A stretch of DNA of 64,000 bases from positions 10,441-74,440 of the forward strand of contig CAMILZ010000008.1 of the NCBI GenBank assembly GCA_946223075.1, read 5' to 3'. A model generated the notes under the pieces. That model searched no databases. It saw only the letters and a program-made list of their open reading frames with translations, and was not told where the DNA came from. This document shows positions 7,192-15,711 of the stretch, one piece after another. The stretch is from an uncultured Dermabacteraceae bacterium. Its GTDB lineage: Bacteria; Actinomycetota; Actinomycetes; Actinomycetales; Dermabacteraceae. Position numbers and translations under genes: made by a program. Numbering within the stretch: the stretch's first letter is position 1; every line of letters begins with the position of its first letter.

Positions 7192-9720
7192 TCACTGAGC
7201 AACGCGTACAAGGCCAAGCTCGGCGGTGTGAGCAAGAACGCGATGCGAGGGCACAACGCGCACGGTGTAGCCGATCGCACCGAGGCTTTCGAGCTGGCGA
7301 GAGGCCGCAAACCGACCGTCGACGCCCTGCGTCATGGGCGCGACGACCGTGTCGGAAAGCTCACCCTCGTCGTTCACAGCACCCACGATGAGCTGAACCT
7401 CGACATCGTCGGCGCGGATCGAGCCGAGCTCAACGCTCGCGCTCACCGCGAGGGTGTCCCCCTCGACCGAGTCTTCGACGTCGTGGATATTCACGCCGCC
7501 CCAGCCCTGCGCAAGGCGCTGTCGATATTCGGCAAACTCGTGCGAGAGACCCGGCTCGTTCTCGAACTGCGCGACCGCCTTCGACGCCGGCGCATACAGC
7601 TCAGTGACGTAGTCGCGCACCATGCGGGTCGCGGTCACCTTCGGAGCGATCTCCACGAGGGAGTTGCGCACCATCTGGAGCCAGTGCGCGGGCACACCGT
7701 TCTCGTCACGGTCGTAGAACAGCGGAACAATGCGGTTTTCGAGAATGTTGTAGAGGCTCTCCGCTTCGAGGCGGTCACGCTCGCCACGATCCTCGATGTC
7801 AACCGTGTCGATGGTCCACCCCGCGGCGTCGGTCGCCATTTCATCCCACCAACCGTCGGAAATGGAGAACGTGAGCCCGCCGTTGAGCGCAACCTTCATG
7901 CCCGAGGTGCCTGAGGCCTCCTCGGGGCGGATCGGGTTGTTGAGCCACACGTCCGAGCCGGAAACGAGATACTGAGCCATGCGAATGTCGTAATCCGCGA
8001 GGAACACGATGCGATGGCGCACGCCGTGATCGTCCGCGAACTGCACGAGGCGCTGCATAAACTCCTTGCCCGGGTAGTCCGCCGGGTGCGCCTTGCCGGC
8101 CACAACGATCTGCACGGGCCTCTCCTCATTGAGGAGGATCTCGCGAAGGCGCTCGGGCTGGCTCAGCATGAGCGTCAGGCGCTTGTAGGTCGAGACGCGG
8201 CGTGCGAAGCCGATCGTGAGCACATTCGGGTCGAGAACCGCATCAACCCAACCAAGCTCGCCCGGGTGGGCACCGCGACGCACCCACGAGCGGCGCACGT
8301 CCTCGCGTGCGCGCTCGACGAGGTTCGTGCGAAGAGTGTTACGCACCTCAAGCAGCGACTCATCGCTCAGGGTTCCAAGCGCCGACCAATCGCTGAGGGC
8401 TGACAGGTCGATATCGCCGAACACGCTCTTGTAAAGCGCATCCATTGGACGCGAGATCCAGGTACGGCGATGCACACCGTTCGTAATCGACGTGATCGGC
8501 ACTTCCGCCTCGTCAAAGCCCGGGTAGAGATCTTTGAACATGCGGCGGCTCGTCTCGCCGTGAAGCTTTGCCACGCCGTTCGAACGCTGCGAAAGTCGGA
8601 AGCCCATGTGCGCCATGTTGAACACGTTGCCGCCGTCCTCAACCCCGAGCGCGAGCGCAGCTTCGACCGGGAGGTTCGGCACGAGCCGCGAAATCCCATT
8701 GCCATCGGCATCGAGGAAGTGGCGCAACTGGCCGGCGTCGAAGCGGTCAATACCGGCAGGCACGGGCGTGTGGGTCGTGAACACCGAGCCCGCCCGCGTC
8801 TGCGTGAGAGCGGCGTCAAAGCTGAGGCCTTTGCCCATGAGCTGCCCGATGCGCTCCAGACCGAGGAAGCCCGCGTGGCCTTCATTGAGGTGGAACACGT
8901 CGCGCTCGCGGCGGCCCTCGAGCTCGACAAAGCGCTCAACCGCGCGCACGCCGCCGATACCAAGCACGATTTCCTGTTCGATGCGGTGGAAGTGGTCGCC
9001 GCCGTAGAGGCGGTCGGTGATCTGGCGTGCGCCCTCGTCGTTACCATCGACATTCGTGTCGAGCAGAAGAAGCGAGATGCGACCCACCTGGGCCTTCCAC
9101 AGGGCGATCATGACGATGCGCTCTCCGGGGAACGTGACGTTGACACACACCTGGTCGCCGTCGGCATCCGTCACGGGCGTCACCGCGAGTTCCTCGGTGA
9201 CATTCTGCTTGTAGTTTTCCTGCTGCCAGCCCTCACGGTTGAGCGACTGCGAGAAGTAGCCCCACTGGTAGAGAAGGCCAATGCCGATGAGGTCCACGCC
9301 GAGATCCGAGGCGGACTTGAGGTGGTCACCCGCGAGGATGCCGAGACCGCCCGAGTAGATGGGGAGGGTCGGCGAAATACCAAACTCCATCGAGAAGTAC
9401 GCGATCGCGGGTGCACCCGGCGCTTCCTTCTGGAACCAGCGCTCGGAACTCATGTAGCTCTCAAGTTCTGCAAGCCGCGCGTCAAGAGCAGCGCGGAACC
9501 CGGGATCCGCTGCGACTTCCCTGTAGCGGCGCGCGGAAACCATGCCCAGTTGCACAACGGGGTTGCGGTTGCTCTCCTCGAACGCGCGCGGATCGAGCGC
9601 CTCAAAAAGGTCGCGAGTCTCGGGGTTCCAGGTCCACCGAAGGTTGTAGGCGAGGGTGCGCAGCCCCTCGAGCTCAGCGGGGAGTTCGGACGTGATGGAA
9701 AGGGTACGTAGTGCCTTCAT
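7192..9720 (-). CDS. glgP: Alpha-glucan (glycogen/maltodextrin) phosphorylase
   Basis: Releases glucose 1-phosphate from alpha-1,4-glucans using phosphate and pyridoxal phosphate. 842 residues, the usual length for the actinobacterial GT35 form with an N-terminal DUF3417 segment (LAYNLRWTWNPETRDLFEALDP). Further signatures are AYFSMEFGISPTLPIYSGGLG, HLNEGHAGFLGLERI, and the PLP-lysine segment SGTSGMKVALNGG (Lys near residue 609) followed by FSISDGWWDE. The ATG has AAGGGG just upstream. A structured inverted repeat occupies the gap to ettA. Genes for a sugar importer lie downstream on the same strand. Confidence 0.95.
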   Translation of the reverse strand: MKALRTLSITSELPAELEGLRTLAYNLRWTWNPETRDLFEALDPRAFEESNRNPVVQLGMVSARRYREVAADPGFRAALDARLAELESYMSSERWFQKEAPGAPAIAYFSMEFGISPTLPIYSGGLGILAGDHLKSASDLGVDLIGIGLLYQWGYFSQSLNREGWQQENYKQNVTEELAVTPVTDADGDQVCVNVTFPGERIVMIALWKAQVGRISLLLLDTNVDGNDEGARQITDRLYGGDHFHRIEQEIVLGIGGVRAVERFVELEGRRERDVFHLNEGHAGFLGLERIGQLMGKGLSFDAALTQTRAGSVFTTHTPVPAGIDRFDAGQLRHFLDADGNGISRLVPNLPVEAALALGVEDGGNVFNMAHMGFRLSQRSNGVAKLHGETSRRMFKDLYPGFDEAEVPITSITNGVHRRTWISRPMDALYKSVFGDIDLSALSDWSALGTLSDESLLEVRNTLRTNLVERAREDVRRSWVRRGAHPGELGWVDAVLDPNVLTIGFARRVSTYKRLTLMLSQPERLREILLNEERPVQIVVAGKAHPADYPGKEFMQRLVQFADDHGVRHRIVFLADYDIRMAQYLVSGSDVWLNNPIRPEEASGTSGMKVALNGGLTFSISDGWWDEMATDAAGWTIDTVDIEDRGERDRLEAESLYNILENRIVPLFYDRDENGVPAHWLQMVRNSLVEIAPKVTATRMVRDYVTELYAPASKAVAQFENEPGLSHEFAEYRQRLAQGWGGVNIHDVEDSVEGDTLAVSASVELGSIRADDVEVQLIVGAVNDEGELSDTVVAPMTQGVDGRFAASRQLESLGAIGYTVRVVPSHRVLAHTAELGLVRVAQ

Positions 9721-9735
9721 ACCCCTTAAGGTAGC

Positions 9736-9810
9736 CGAGCCCGCCGCTCACCACGCGCCTTCCGCATGAAATGTTCTTGCGGAGTTCGCTTGGGGTTCGC
9801 GGCGGGCTCG
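9736..9810 (-). promoter_or_regulatory. Structured RNA element in the 5' leader of glgP or the end of the ettA transcript
   Basis: A perfect 12-bp inverted repeat (CGAGCCCGCCGC at 9736-9747, complement at 9799-9810) encloses a second 6-bp hairpin (TCCGCA at 9761-9766, TGCGGA at 9778-9783). On the minus strand the outer stem closes 15 bases before the glgP start, right next to its AAGGGG ribosome site. There is no run of T after the stem, so a simple terminator is less likely than a leader structure, but both remain possible. Confidence 0.5.
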
Positions 9811-9823
9811 ACCTTGGGGCTGT

Positions 9824-11506
9824 TTAGTCCCTGGTCAGGCGGCGGTGGGTCACGCGGTGCGGGCGTGCCGCATCTTCACCGAGGCGCTCAACCTTGTTCT
9901 TTTCGTACGACTCGAAGTTGCCTTCGAACCAGTACCACTGCGACGGGTTCTCCTCGGTGCCTTCGTAGGCGAGGATGTGGGTCGCAACGCGGTCAAGGAA
10001 CCAGCGATCGTGCGAGACAACCACGGCACAGCCGGGGAAGTTGAGGAGTGCGTTCTCGAGCGAGCTCAGGGTCTGAACGTCGAGGTCGTTGGTCGGCTCG
10101 TCGAGGAGCAGGAGGTTGCCACCCTGCTTGAGCGTAAGCGCGAGGTTCAAACGGTTGCGCTCACCGCCCGAGAGCACGCCAGCCTTCTTCTGCTGATCCG
10201 GGCCCTTGAAGCCGAACTGCGACACGTATGCGCGCGAAGGAATCTCAACCTTGCCAACCTCGATGAAGTCGAGGCCATCGCTCACGACCTCCCAGAGGTT
10301 CTTTTCCGGGTCGATGTTCTCGCGGTTCTGGTCGACGTAGCTGATCTTGACGGTCTCGCCGACCTTAAGCTCGCCGCCGTCGAGAGGTTCGAGACCCACG
10401 AGAGTCTTGAAAAGCGTGGTTTTGCCGACACCGTTCGGACCGATCACGCCGACGATGCCGTTCGGCGGAAGCGAGAAGCTGAGGCCGTCGATGAGCGTGC
10501 GATCCCCGAAACCCTTCTTGAGGTTCTTCGCGTCGATCACGACATTGCCGAGGCGCGGGCCCGGCGGAATCGTGATCTCTTCGAAGTCGAGCTTGCGCAT
10601 CGACTCGGCTTCCTTCGCCATCTCCTCATAGCGAGCAAGACGCGCCTTCGACTTCGCCTGGCGCCCCTTGGCGCTTGAGCGCACCCATTCGAGTTCTTCC
10701 TTGAGGCGCTTTTGGAGCTTCTGGTCCTTCTTACCCTGGACCTCGAGACGCTCCTGCTTCTTCTGAAGGTAGGTCGAGTAGTTGCCCTCGTACGGGTAAA
10801 GGTGACCGCGGTCGACCTCGGCGATCCACTCGGCAACGTGATCGAGGAAGTAGCGATCGTGGGTAATCGCAATGACGGCGCCCTCGTAGCTCTGGAGGTG
10901 CTTCTCGAGCCACAGAACCGATTCGGCATCGAGGTGGTTCGTGGGCTCGTCGAGAAGAAGCAGATCAGGCTTCTGGAGGAGGAGCTTGCACAGCGCAACG
11001 CGGCGACGCTCACCACCGGAAAGGTGGGTCACGGGCTCGTCACCGGGCGGGCATCGAAGAGCGTCCATTGCCTGCTCGAGCTGCGAGTCGAGATCCCAGC
11101 CATTCGCGGCGTCGATCTCGGTCTGGAGCGTGCCCATCTCGGCCATAAGCGCGTCGAAATCCGCATCGGGCTCGCCCATGAGCTCGCCGATCTCGTTGAA
11201 GCGCTGCACCTTCGAGTAGAGATCGCCCATGCCCTCTTGGACGTTCTCGAGAACGGTCTTTTCTTCGTTGAGCGGCGGCTCCTGCATGAGGATGCCCACG
11301 CTGTAGCCGGGGCTGAGGCGCGCTTCGCCGTTGCTCGGCTCATCGAGGCCCGCCATGATCTTGAGGATCGTCGACTTACCGGCGCCGTTCGGGCCGACCA
11401 TGCCGATCTTGGCGCCCGGGAAGAAGCTCATGGTGACGTCGTCAAGGATGACCTTGTCGCCCACCTGCTTGCGCGCCTTGTACATGGTGTAGATGAACTC
11501 TGCCAA
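9824..11506 (-). CDS. ettA: Energy-dependent translational throttle protein EttA (ABC-F ATPase)
   Basis: A soluble ABC-F protein that binds the ribosomal E site and gates elongation according to ATP/ADP level. About 560 residues with two ABC domains: Walker A GPNGAGKST (38-46) and GPNGVGKTT, signatures LSGGERRR and LSGGERNR, and Walker B LLLDEPTNHLD and LLLDEPTNDLD. Between them lies the basic P-site-tRNA interaction segment SSAKGRQAKSKARLARYEEM. The start is placed at a TTG encoding MAEFIYTMYKARK, because family members start here and GGAGAG is directly upstream. The longer frame would extend through a leader hairpin. The end RPHRVTHRRLTRD is typical of EttA. Confidence 0.95.
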   Translation of the reverse strand: MAEFIYTMYKARKQVGDKVILDDVTMSFFPGAKIGMVGPNGAGKSTILKIMAGLDEPSNGEARLSPGYSVGILMQEPPLNEEKTVLENVQEGMGDLYSKVQRFNEIGELMGEPDADFDALMAEMGTLQTEIDAANGWDLDSQLEQAMDALRCPPGDEPVTHLSGGERRRVALCKLLLQKPDLLLLDEPTNHLDAESVLWLEKHLQSYEGAVIAITHDRYFLDHVAEWIAEVDRGHLYPYEGNYSTYLQKKQERLEVQGKKDQKLQKRLKEELEWVRSSAKGRQAKSKARLARYEEMAKEAESMRKLDFEEITIPPGPRLGNVVIDAKNLKKGFGDRTLIDGLSFSLPPNGIVGVIGPNGVGKTTLFKTLVGLEPLDGGELKVGETVKISYVDQNRENIDPEKNLWEVVSDGLDFIEVGKVEIPSRAYVSQFGFKGPDQQKKAGVLSGGERNRLNLALTLKQGGNLLLLDEPTNDLDVQTLSSLENALLNFPGCAVVVSHDRWFLDRVATHILAYEGTEENPSQWYWFEGNFESYEKNKVERLGEDAARPHRVTHRRLTRD

Positions 11507-11536
11507 TGTCTCTCCAATTGGTTCGTGGGTTGTTCC

Positions 11537-11590
11537 CCCACCGCTCATCGGCATCGAGCCGGAAGCGGTGGGCACAATGGTTTTAGTCTA
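11537..11590 (-). promoter_or_regulatory. Putative ettA promoter and leader hairpin
   Basis: On the minus strand TAGACT (11590-11585) matches the TAnnnT -10 hexamer seen before several genes in this window. Downstream is a 9-bp inverted repeat (CCCACCGCT at 11537-11545, complement at 11564-11572) with a smaller CGGC/GCCG hairpin inside. This would place a hairpin in a leader of about 70 bases before the TTG start. The -35 element is weak. Confidence 0.4.
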
Positions 11591-11607
11591 GCGTCGGCCC
11601 CTGCACC

Positions 11608-12312
11608 TCAGCCGAGCGGGACCCCGCGCTCCGCGAGGACCTCGCGGGCGATGTCCCAGCCCGGTCGGGCTTCCGGTTCCGACGCCACCGTGCGGTCATT
11701 GCGAGGCCAGTAGTGCGCATCGATCCCGAGCGCCCGAGCGGCATCGACGTTCGCCTGCAGATCGTCGAAGAAAATCACGTTGCCGGGCCGCGCGACCCCT
11801 CCGGTTTCGTGGGCGATAGCGTCCAGCAGGATCTCAAAGATCTCCCGCTCGGGCTTTTGCACCTTCTCCTCGGCGCTAATGATCGCGAATTCAAACGCCT
11901 CGAACCACTCTTGCTTTCGCAGGTAGTCACCGAACGGGGCGTTGGTGTTCGACAGGATCACAAGGCGAACCTCGTTGCGGGCGAGGTCATGGATGAGCTC
12001 GCGGCTCCCCTGCGCGATTTCCCCCCAGTAGCGATCGTCAAGATCGGCAAGGTCGGCAATCTCGTCGGGCGTTGGATCGCCGATCGCGCTCGCCTCGCAC
12101 ACTGCTCGCCAGTAGTCGTCGAGCGAAATCTCACCGCCGTCGAGCTTTTTCCGCTCGCCCCAGTAGACCTTGCGAACGGCCTCGTAATCGCCGCCCACCT
12201 CGCTGTGGATCACGGGGACGGGGTCGTGGTGCGCGGCGACCACACCACCAAAATCGAACACCACCGTGAGCTGGGTGACCGGGTCGTGCGCCCGGCGCCT
12301 CGCGCGTGCCAT
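11608..12312 (-). CDS. HAD-superfamily hydrolase, YihX-like (sugar-phosphate phosphatase)
   Basis: A 234-residue HAD hydrolase. The nucleophile motif is VFDFGGVV: Asp nucleophile, with Gly where most HADs have the second Asp, a pattern typical of the YihX/epoxide-hydrolase-N branch. Motif II is VILSNTNAPFG, motif III Lys is in KVQKPEREIFE, and motif IV is NVIFFDDLQANVDAARALGI. E. coli YihX is an alpha-glucose-1-phosphate phosphatase. That activity would fit the glucose 1-phosphate made by nearby GlgP, but this is inference. RBS GAGGAG precedes the ATG. It is codirectional with the YlbL-type gene upstream and ettA downstream. Confidence 0.8.
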   Translation of the reverse strand: MARARRRAHDPVTQLTVVFDFGGVVAAHHDPVPVIHSEVGGDYEAVRKVYWGERKKLDGGEISLDDYWRAVCEASAIGDPTPDEIADLADLDDRYWGEIAQGSRELIHDLARNEVRLVILSNTNAPFGDYLRKQEWFEAFEFAIISAEEKVQKPEREIFEILLDAIAHETGGVARPGNVIFFDDLQANVDAARALGIDAHYWPRNDRTVASEPEARPGWDIAREVLAERGVPLG

Positions 12313-12364
12313 GACTCTCCTCTGTTCCTTAGTGTCGCAAGCGGGTCAATCGTGTGGTCGCGGC

Positions 12365-13492
12365 CTAGCCGCACGTGGCAACGCCCTCGATCGAGCCTTG
12401 TGTGGCGATGTGTTCGACTGCCGCGATGGCCTCGGTGAGGGAGTCAACACGAACGACCTTGAGGCCATCGGGGATATGTCCCTGGACGTCCTCGCAGTTC
12501 AATCCGGGAGCGAGGAAAAACTCGGCTCCGTCGGACCGTGCCCCGATCATTTTCTGGCGGATCCCGCCGATCGGGCCCACCGTTCCCTGTTCGTCAATCG
12601 TGCCGGTGCCGGCGATCTTTTTGCCGCCCGTGAGGTCACCCGGTGTCATTTCGTCGTAGATCGCGAGGGCGAAAATCATGCCTGCGCTCGGGCCGCCAAT
12701 CCCGTCGAGCGCGAAGTTCACCTTGACCGGGAAGTCGAAACCGCGGGAAAGAACGATCCCAAGGAGCGCGCGCTCCCCCTCATATCGGGGCGTGAGGGCG
12801 AAGGACTTCTCGTCGCCGCCGCGCCGCACGGTGAGCTTGACCTTGTCTCCGCGCGGGGTGGAGCCGATCGTCTCACCCGCCGCTGCGACGTTCTCGACCT
12901 TCTGGCCGTTGACCTCGAGCAGAACGTCACCGGGCTCGAGCTGACCGGCGGCGCCGCCATCGCTGCGCACACCCGCGACGATCGTCGTCGTCGCATAGGA
13001 AATGCCCTGCTTCGAAAGCGCCGCCGCAATCGCCTCTTGCTGCGAACCGTTCATCTCGACGGTGTTCATGAGCGAGTTATCTTCCGCGTCCGTGTCATCG
13101 GGGTAGAGCGCCTCAACGGGAATGATCGAGCGATCCCGATCGAACCACGCGGTCATCACCCCCGCGAGCGGAATGTCGTAGCCCGGTGAGCCTTGGACCG
13201 AGACGGTTGTCATCCGCAACTCGCCTTTGCTCGGGGCATCATCGCGGTTTTCGACACTCACGATGTCTTGGCCGTCGTACTTCCCGAGCACGTTGAGCGA
13301 GGGCCCCGGCGATTCGACAACGTATGGCGCGGGGAGCGCGGCGGCGAGCACGGTGAGCACGACGAGCGCGAGCGCCGAGACGGTCACCGTCCAGAGCCGA
13401 AACGTGTACAGGCGCGGCTTCGTGACACTCTCGGGCACGACCGCGAGTTTCTTGAGGGCATTTTTCACGTGGCTATTGTCCCAGAGAATCAC
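12365..13492 (-). CDS. YlbL-type PDZ/Lon-like (S16) membrane serine protease
   Basis: A membrane-anchored protease with one N-terminal transmembrane segment (LWTVTVSALALVVLTVLAAA), then VESPGPSLNVLGK, typical of the family. A PDZ domain follows (DGGAAGQLEPGDVLLEVNGQ), then a Lon-type proteolytic domain with the Ser of GIGGPSAGMIFALA and the Lys of GGKKIAGTGTI. 375 residues from the GTG used here; a second in-frame GTG eight codons in (at 13468) is equally plausible, because neither has a clear ribosome site. It corresponds in position to Rv3194c of M. tuberculosis, next to the divergent hydrolase gene. Its substrates are unknown. Confidence 0.88.
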   Translation of the reverse strand: MILWDNSHVKNALKKLAVVPESVTKPRLYTFRLWTVTVSALALVVLTVLAAALPAPYVVESPGPSLNVLGKYDGQDIVSVENRDDAPSKGELRMTTVSVQGSPGYDIPLAGVMTAWFDRDRSIIPVEALYPDDTDAEDNSLMNTVEMNGSQQEAIAAALSKQGISYATTTIVAGVRSDGGAAGQLEPGDVLLEVNGQKVENVAAAGETIGSTPRGDKVKLTVRRGGDEKSFALTPRYEGERALLGIVLSRGFDFPVKVNFALDGIGGPSAGMIFALAIYDEMTPGDLTGGKKIAGTGTIDEQGTVGPIGGIRQKMIGARSDGAEFFLAPGLNCEDVQGHIPDGLKVVRVDSLTEAIAAVEHIATQGSIEGVATCG

Positions 13493-13612
13493 GTCTGCCG
13501 CTCACAGCCGCCTTCGCGGGAAGCGAAACGTCTCCCTCATGCCTCTCCCGCTCGATACGCTTGGGGAATCCGTGATCGGCGGCCAGTGCCGCCTCAATCG
13601 ACAGGAGCGCGC

Positions 13613-15163
13613 ATGAGCGACGAGTCCAACGAAGAAAACCTCCGCAAGTTCCTCGAGGAGATTTTCCAGGGGCAAATCCCCCCGGGGGCACTCGAGGGTC
13701 TCGATCTTTCCGAGCTCGCGAAAGGTGCGGGCCTTCCGAGCGATCCGGCGATGCTGCGCATGGCGGCGCTCCAAATGCAGTCTCTCTTTGCCGCCGGGGG
13801 TGGCGGTCCCGTGAACTGGAAGCTCGGGCACGATCTTGCGCGTCAGGTCGCGTCGGGCAACGTCACGCTTCTGCCCACGGGGGCTCTCCCTCAGATTGGC
13901 GGCACGTCGATCGGCACGGCCGGCGATCCCAACGTGAGCGAGGCCGACGAGCAAGCGCTACGCGAGGCTGGCAACGTGGCGGCGATGTGGCTCGCCGAGA
14001 AGACTGATTTCGCTGTCGTGAGCGACGCTGTCGAGTGCTGGAGCCGCGGAACGTGGGTCAACCGCACCCTGCCGCGCTGGCAAAAGATCGTGGAGCCGGT
14101 CGCGCAATACATGGCCGAGGCGATCGGCGATGCGTTCGCGAAACAGCTCGGCGAGCTCGGTGGGCTCGAGCAGCTTGGTGGCGCGGGAGCGCTCGGCGCT
14201 ATGGGCGGCGCCCTAGGCGACCCGAGCTCGATGATGAAGAAAATGGGCGGCACGATGTTCGGCTTGCAGTTTGGCCATGCGATCGGCTCGATCGCACGTG
14301 AAGCCATCGGCGTCACCGATCTTTCGCTCCCCCTGTGGACGTTCTACGCGCCCGTGATCGTGCCCGCGAATCTCACCGACGTTCTCGAGGGGACCGATCT
14401 CGACGTCGATGCAGCGCGCATCTTTTTCACTGCACGCGAGATCGCGCACCAGAGCCTGTTCAAGAGCGCGCCGTGGCTCCCCGAGCATCTCTTTACGGCC
14501 ATCGAGGGGTACGCTCGAGGCATCACGCTTGACATGGGGGCCCTCGAGGAGAAAATCCGCGACTTCGACGTCAATAATCCCGCGGCAATGAGCGCGACGA
14601 ATCCCGAAGACATTTTCACGTTCACGCGTTCCAAGGAGCAAGAACGCGCTCTCACGGAACTGACGACGACTCTCGCCCTCATCGAATCGTGGGTCGACCT
14701 CGTCGTCACCGAAGCTCTTCGAGACAAGCTCCCCCGCCTCGATGCGATGCGCGAACTCGTCCAGCGGCGCCGCGCCACGGGCGGGAGCGCCCTCGATACC
14801 CTGACGAATCTCGTGGGCATCGAGCTGCACCCGCGCTCGGTCAAGGAAGCGTACGCGTGGTGGGAATCGGTTCTCGCCACCGAGGGCATGGAGGGTCGCG
14901 AGAAGGTGTGGGCTCACCCGGACCTCCTCCCGAGCCCCGAGGTGCTGAGCGGCAGGCCGCAGGCCCCTCAGGCACCTGTTCCCACGGAGGATTCCGACGG
15001 TGACGGGCTTCCCGACCTTCCCGAGTTTGGCGCGATGAACTCGGCCTCGCCCGATTTCGATGAGGAGCTTCGCAAGTTGCTCGATGGCGAGCTCGGCGCT
15101 CCCGGTCAGGAGCCCGGTGACTCCCCCGACGGCGACGGCGAGAAGCCGGGCGAGGATCAGTGA
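13613..15163 (+). CDS. Zinc-dependent-metalloprotease-like hydrolase (TIGR03624/DUF2342 type)
   Basis: A 516-residue actinobacterial protein of the family often annotated as zinc-dependent metalloprotease or putative hydrolase. Conserved segments visible are ALGAMGGALGDPSSMMKKMG, REIAHQSLFKSAPWLPEHLF, TTLALIESWVDLVV and RRATGGSALDTL. The metal-binding-like motif reads REIAH rather than HExxH, so catalysis is uncertain. The tail is acidic and Pro/Gly rich. The start at ATG 13613 has AGGAG seven bases upstream; earlier in-frame codons lie in the intergenic region. It is adjacent to and divergent from the YlbL-type gene, the arrangement known in mycobacteria (Rv3194c/Rv3195). Confidence 0.8.
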   Translation: MSDESNEENLRKFLEEIFQGQIPPGALEGLDLSELAKGAGLPSDPAMLRMAALQMQSLFAAGGGGPVNWKLGHDLARQVASGNVTLLPTGALPQIGGTSIGTAGDPNVSEADEQALREAGNVAAMWLAEKTDFAVVSDAVECWSRGTWVNRTLPRWQKIVEPVAQYMAEAIGDAFAKQLGELGGLEQLGGAGALGAMGGALGDPSSMMKKMGGTMFGLQFGHAIGSIAREAIGVTDLSLPLWTFYAPVIVPANLTDVLEGTDLDVDAARIFFTAREIAHQSLFKSAPWLPEHLFTAIEGYARGITLDMGALEEKIRDFDVNNPAAMSATNPEDIFTFTRSKEQERALTELTTTLALIESWVDLVVTEALRDKLPRLDAMRELVQRRRATGGSALDTLTNLVGIELHPRSVKEAYAWWESVLATEGMEGREKVWAHPDLLPSPEVLSGRPQAPQAPVPTEDSDGDGLPDLPEFGAMNSASPDFDEELRKLLDGELGAPGQEPGDSPDGDGEKPGEDQ

Positions 15164-15696
15164 GCCTCCCCGGACGTTTCCTCGCCGAGCTCGAGGCGTG
15201 TGCGCCCTCTCGCGAGAGGCAGCGTTTCCTCGCGCTCGCGACCTCGAGCGACAACGCGCACCTAAAATCGAGCGGCCCCGTGCACTTCACGGCAAGCGGC
15301 ATAGTGATTGACGCCTCCGGCCAGTTCGTTGCCCTCCATCACCACCGCAAGGTCGGTGCGTGGCTCCAATTCGGTGGACACATCGAGGAGGGCGAAGCGA
15401 GCTTCGAGGAGGCCGCGCGGCGAGAGGTTGCCGAGGAGGCGGGGCTGAGCGACCTCGAGATTGTGGGCACCTCGCCGCTCACCCTTCACGCGCACACCCT
15501 CAATAAGAACTTTGCGGTGTGCAGCGAACACTGGGACGTGCAGTACCTCATGCGCGCGACTATCACCCCCGTGCAGCCCACGGATGCTTTGACCTTGAGC
15601 GAAGAAAGCCACGACGCGCGATGGTGGAGGCTCGATGAACTCCCCACAAGCGTCGTTCCCGACCTCGTTCCCACGCTCGAACGGCTGCGCGCCTGA
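15160..15696 (+). CDS. NUDIX hydrolase
   Basis: Hydrolyses nucleoside diphosphates linked to another moiety. 178 residues. The NUDIX box GHIEEGEASFEEAARREVAEEAGL region is intact: Gly, Glu and the REVAEE core needed for Mg binding are all present. Flanking strands are FVALHHHRKVGAWLQFGG upstream and HWDVQYLMRATI downstream. The GTG start overlaps the stop of the preceding gene by four bases (GTGA), indicating translational coupling. The exact substrate cannot be read. Confidence 0.88.
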   Translation: MSLPGRFLAELEACAPSRERQRFLALATSSDNAHLKSSGPVHFTASGIVIDASGQFVALHHHRKVGAWLQFGGHIEEGEASFEEAARREVAEEAGLSDLEIVGTSPLTLHAHTLNKNFAVCSEHWDVQYLMRATITPVQPTDALTLSEESHDARWWRLDELPTSVVPDLVPTLERLRA

Positions 15697-15711
15697 GCCT
15701 GCCGCGCGACG

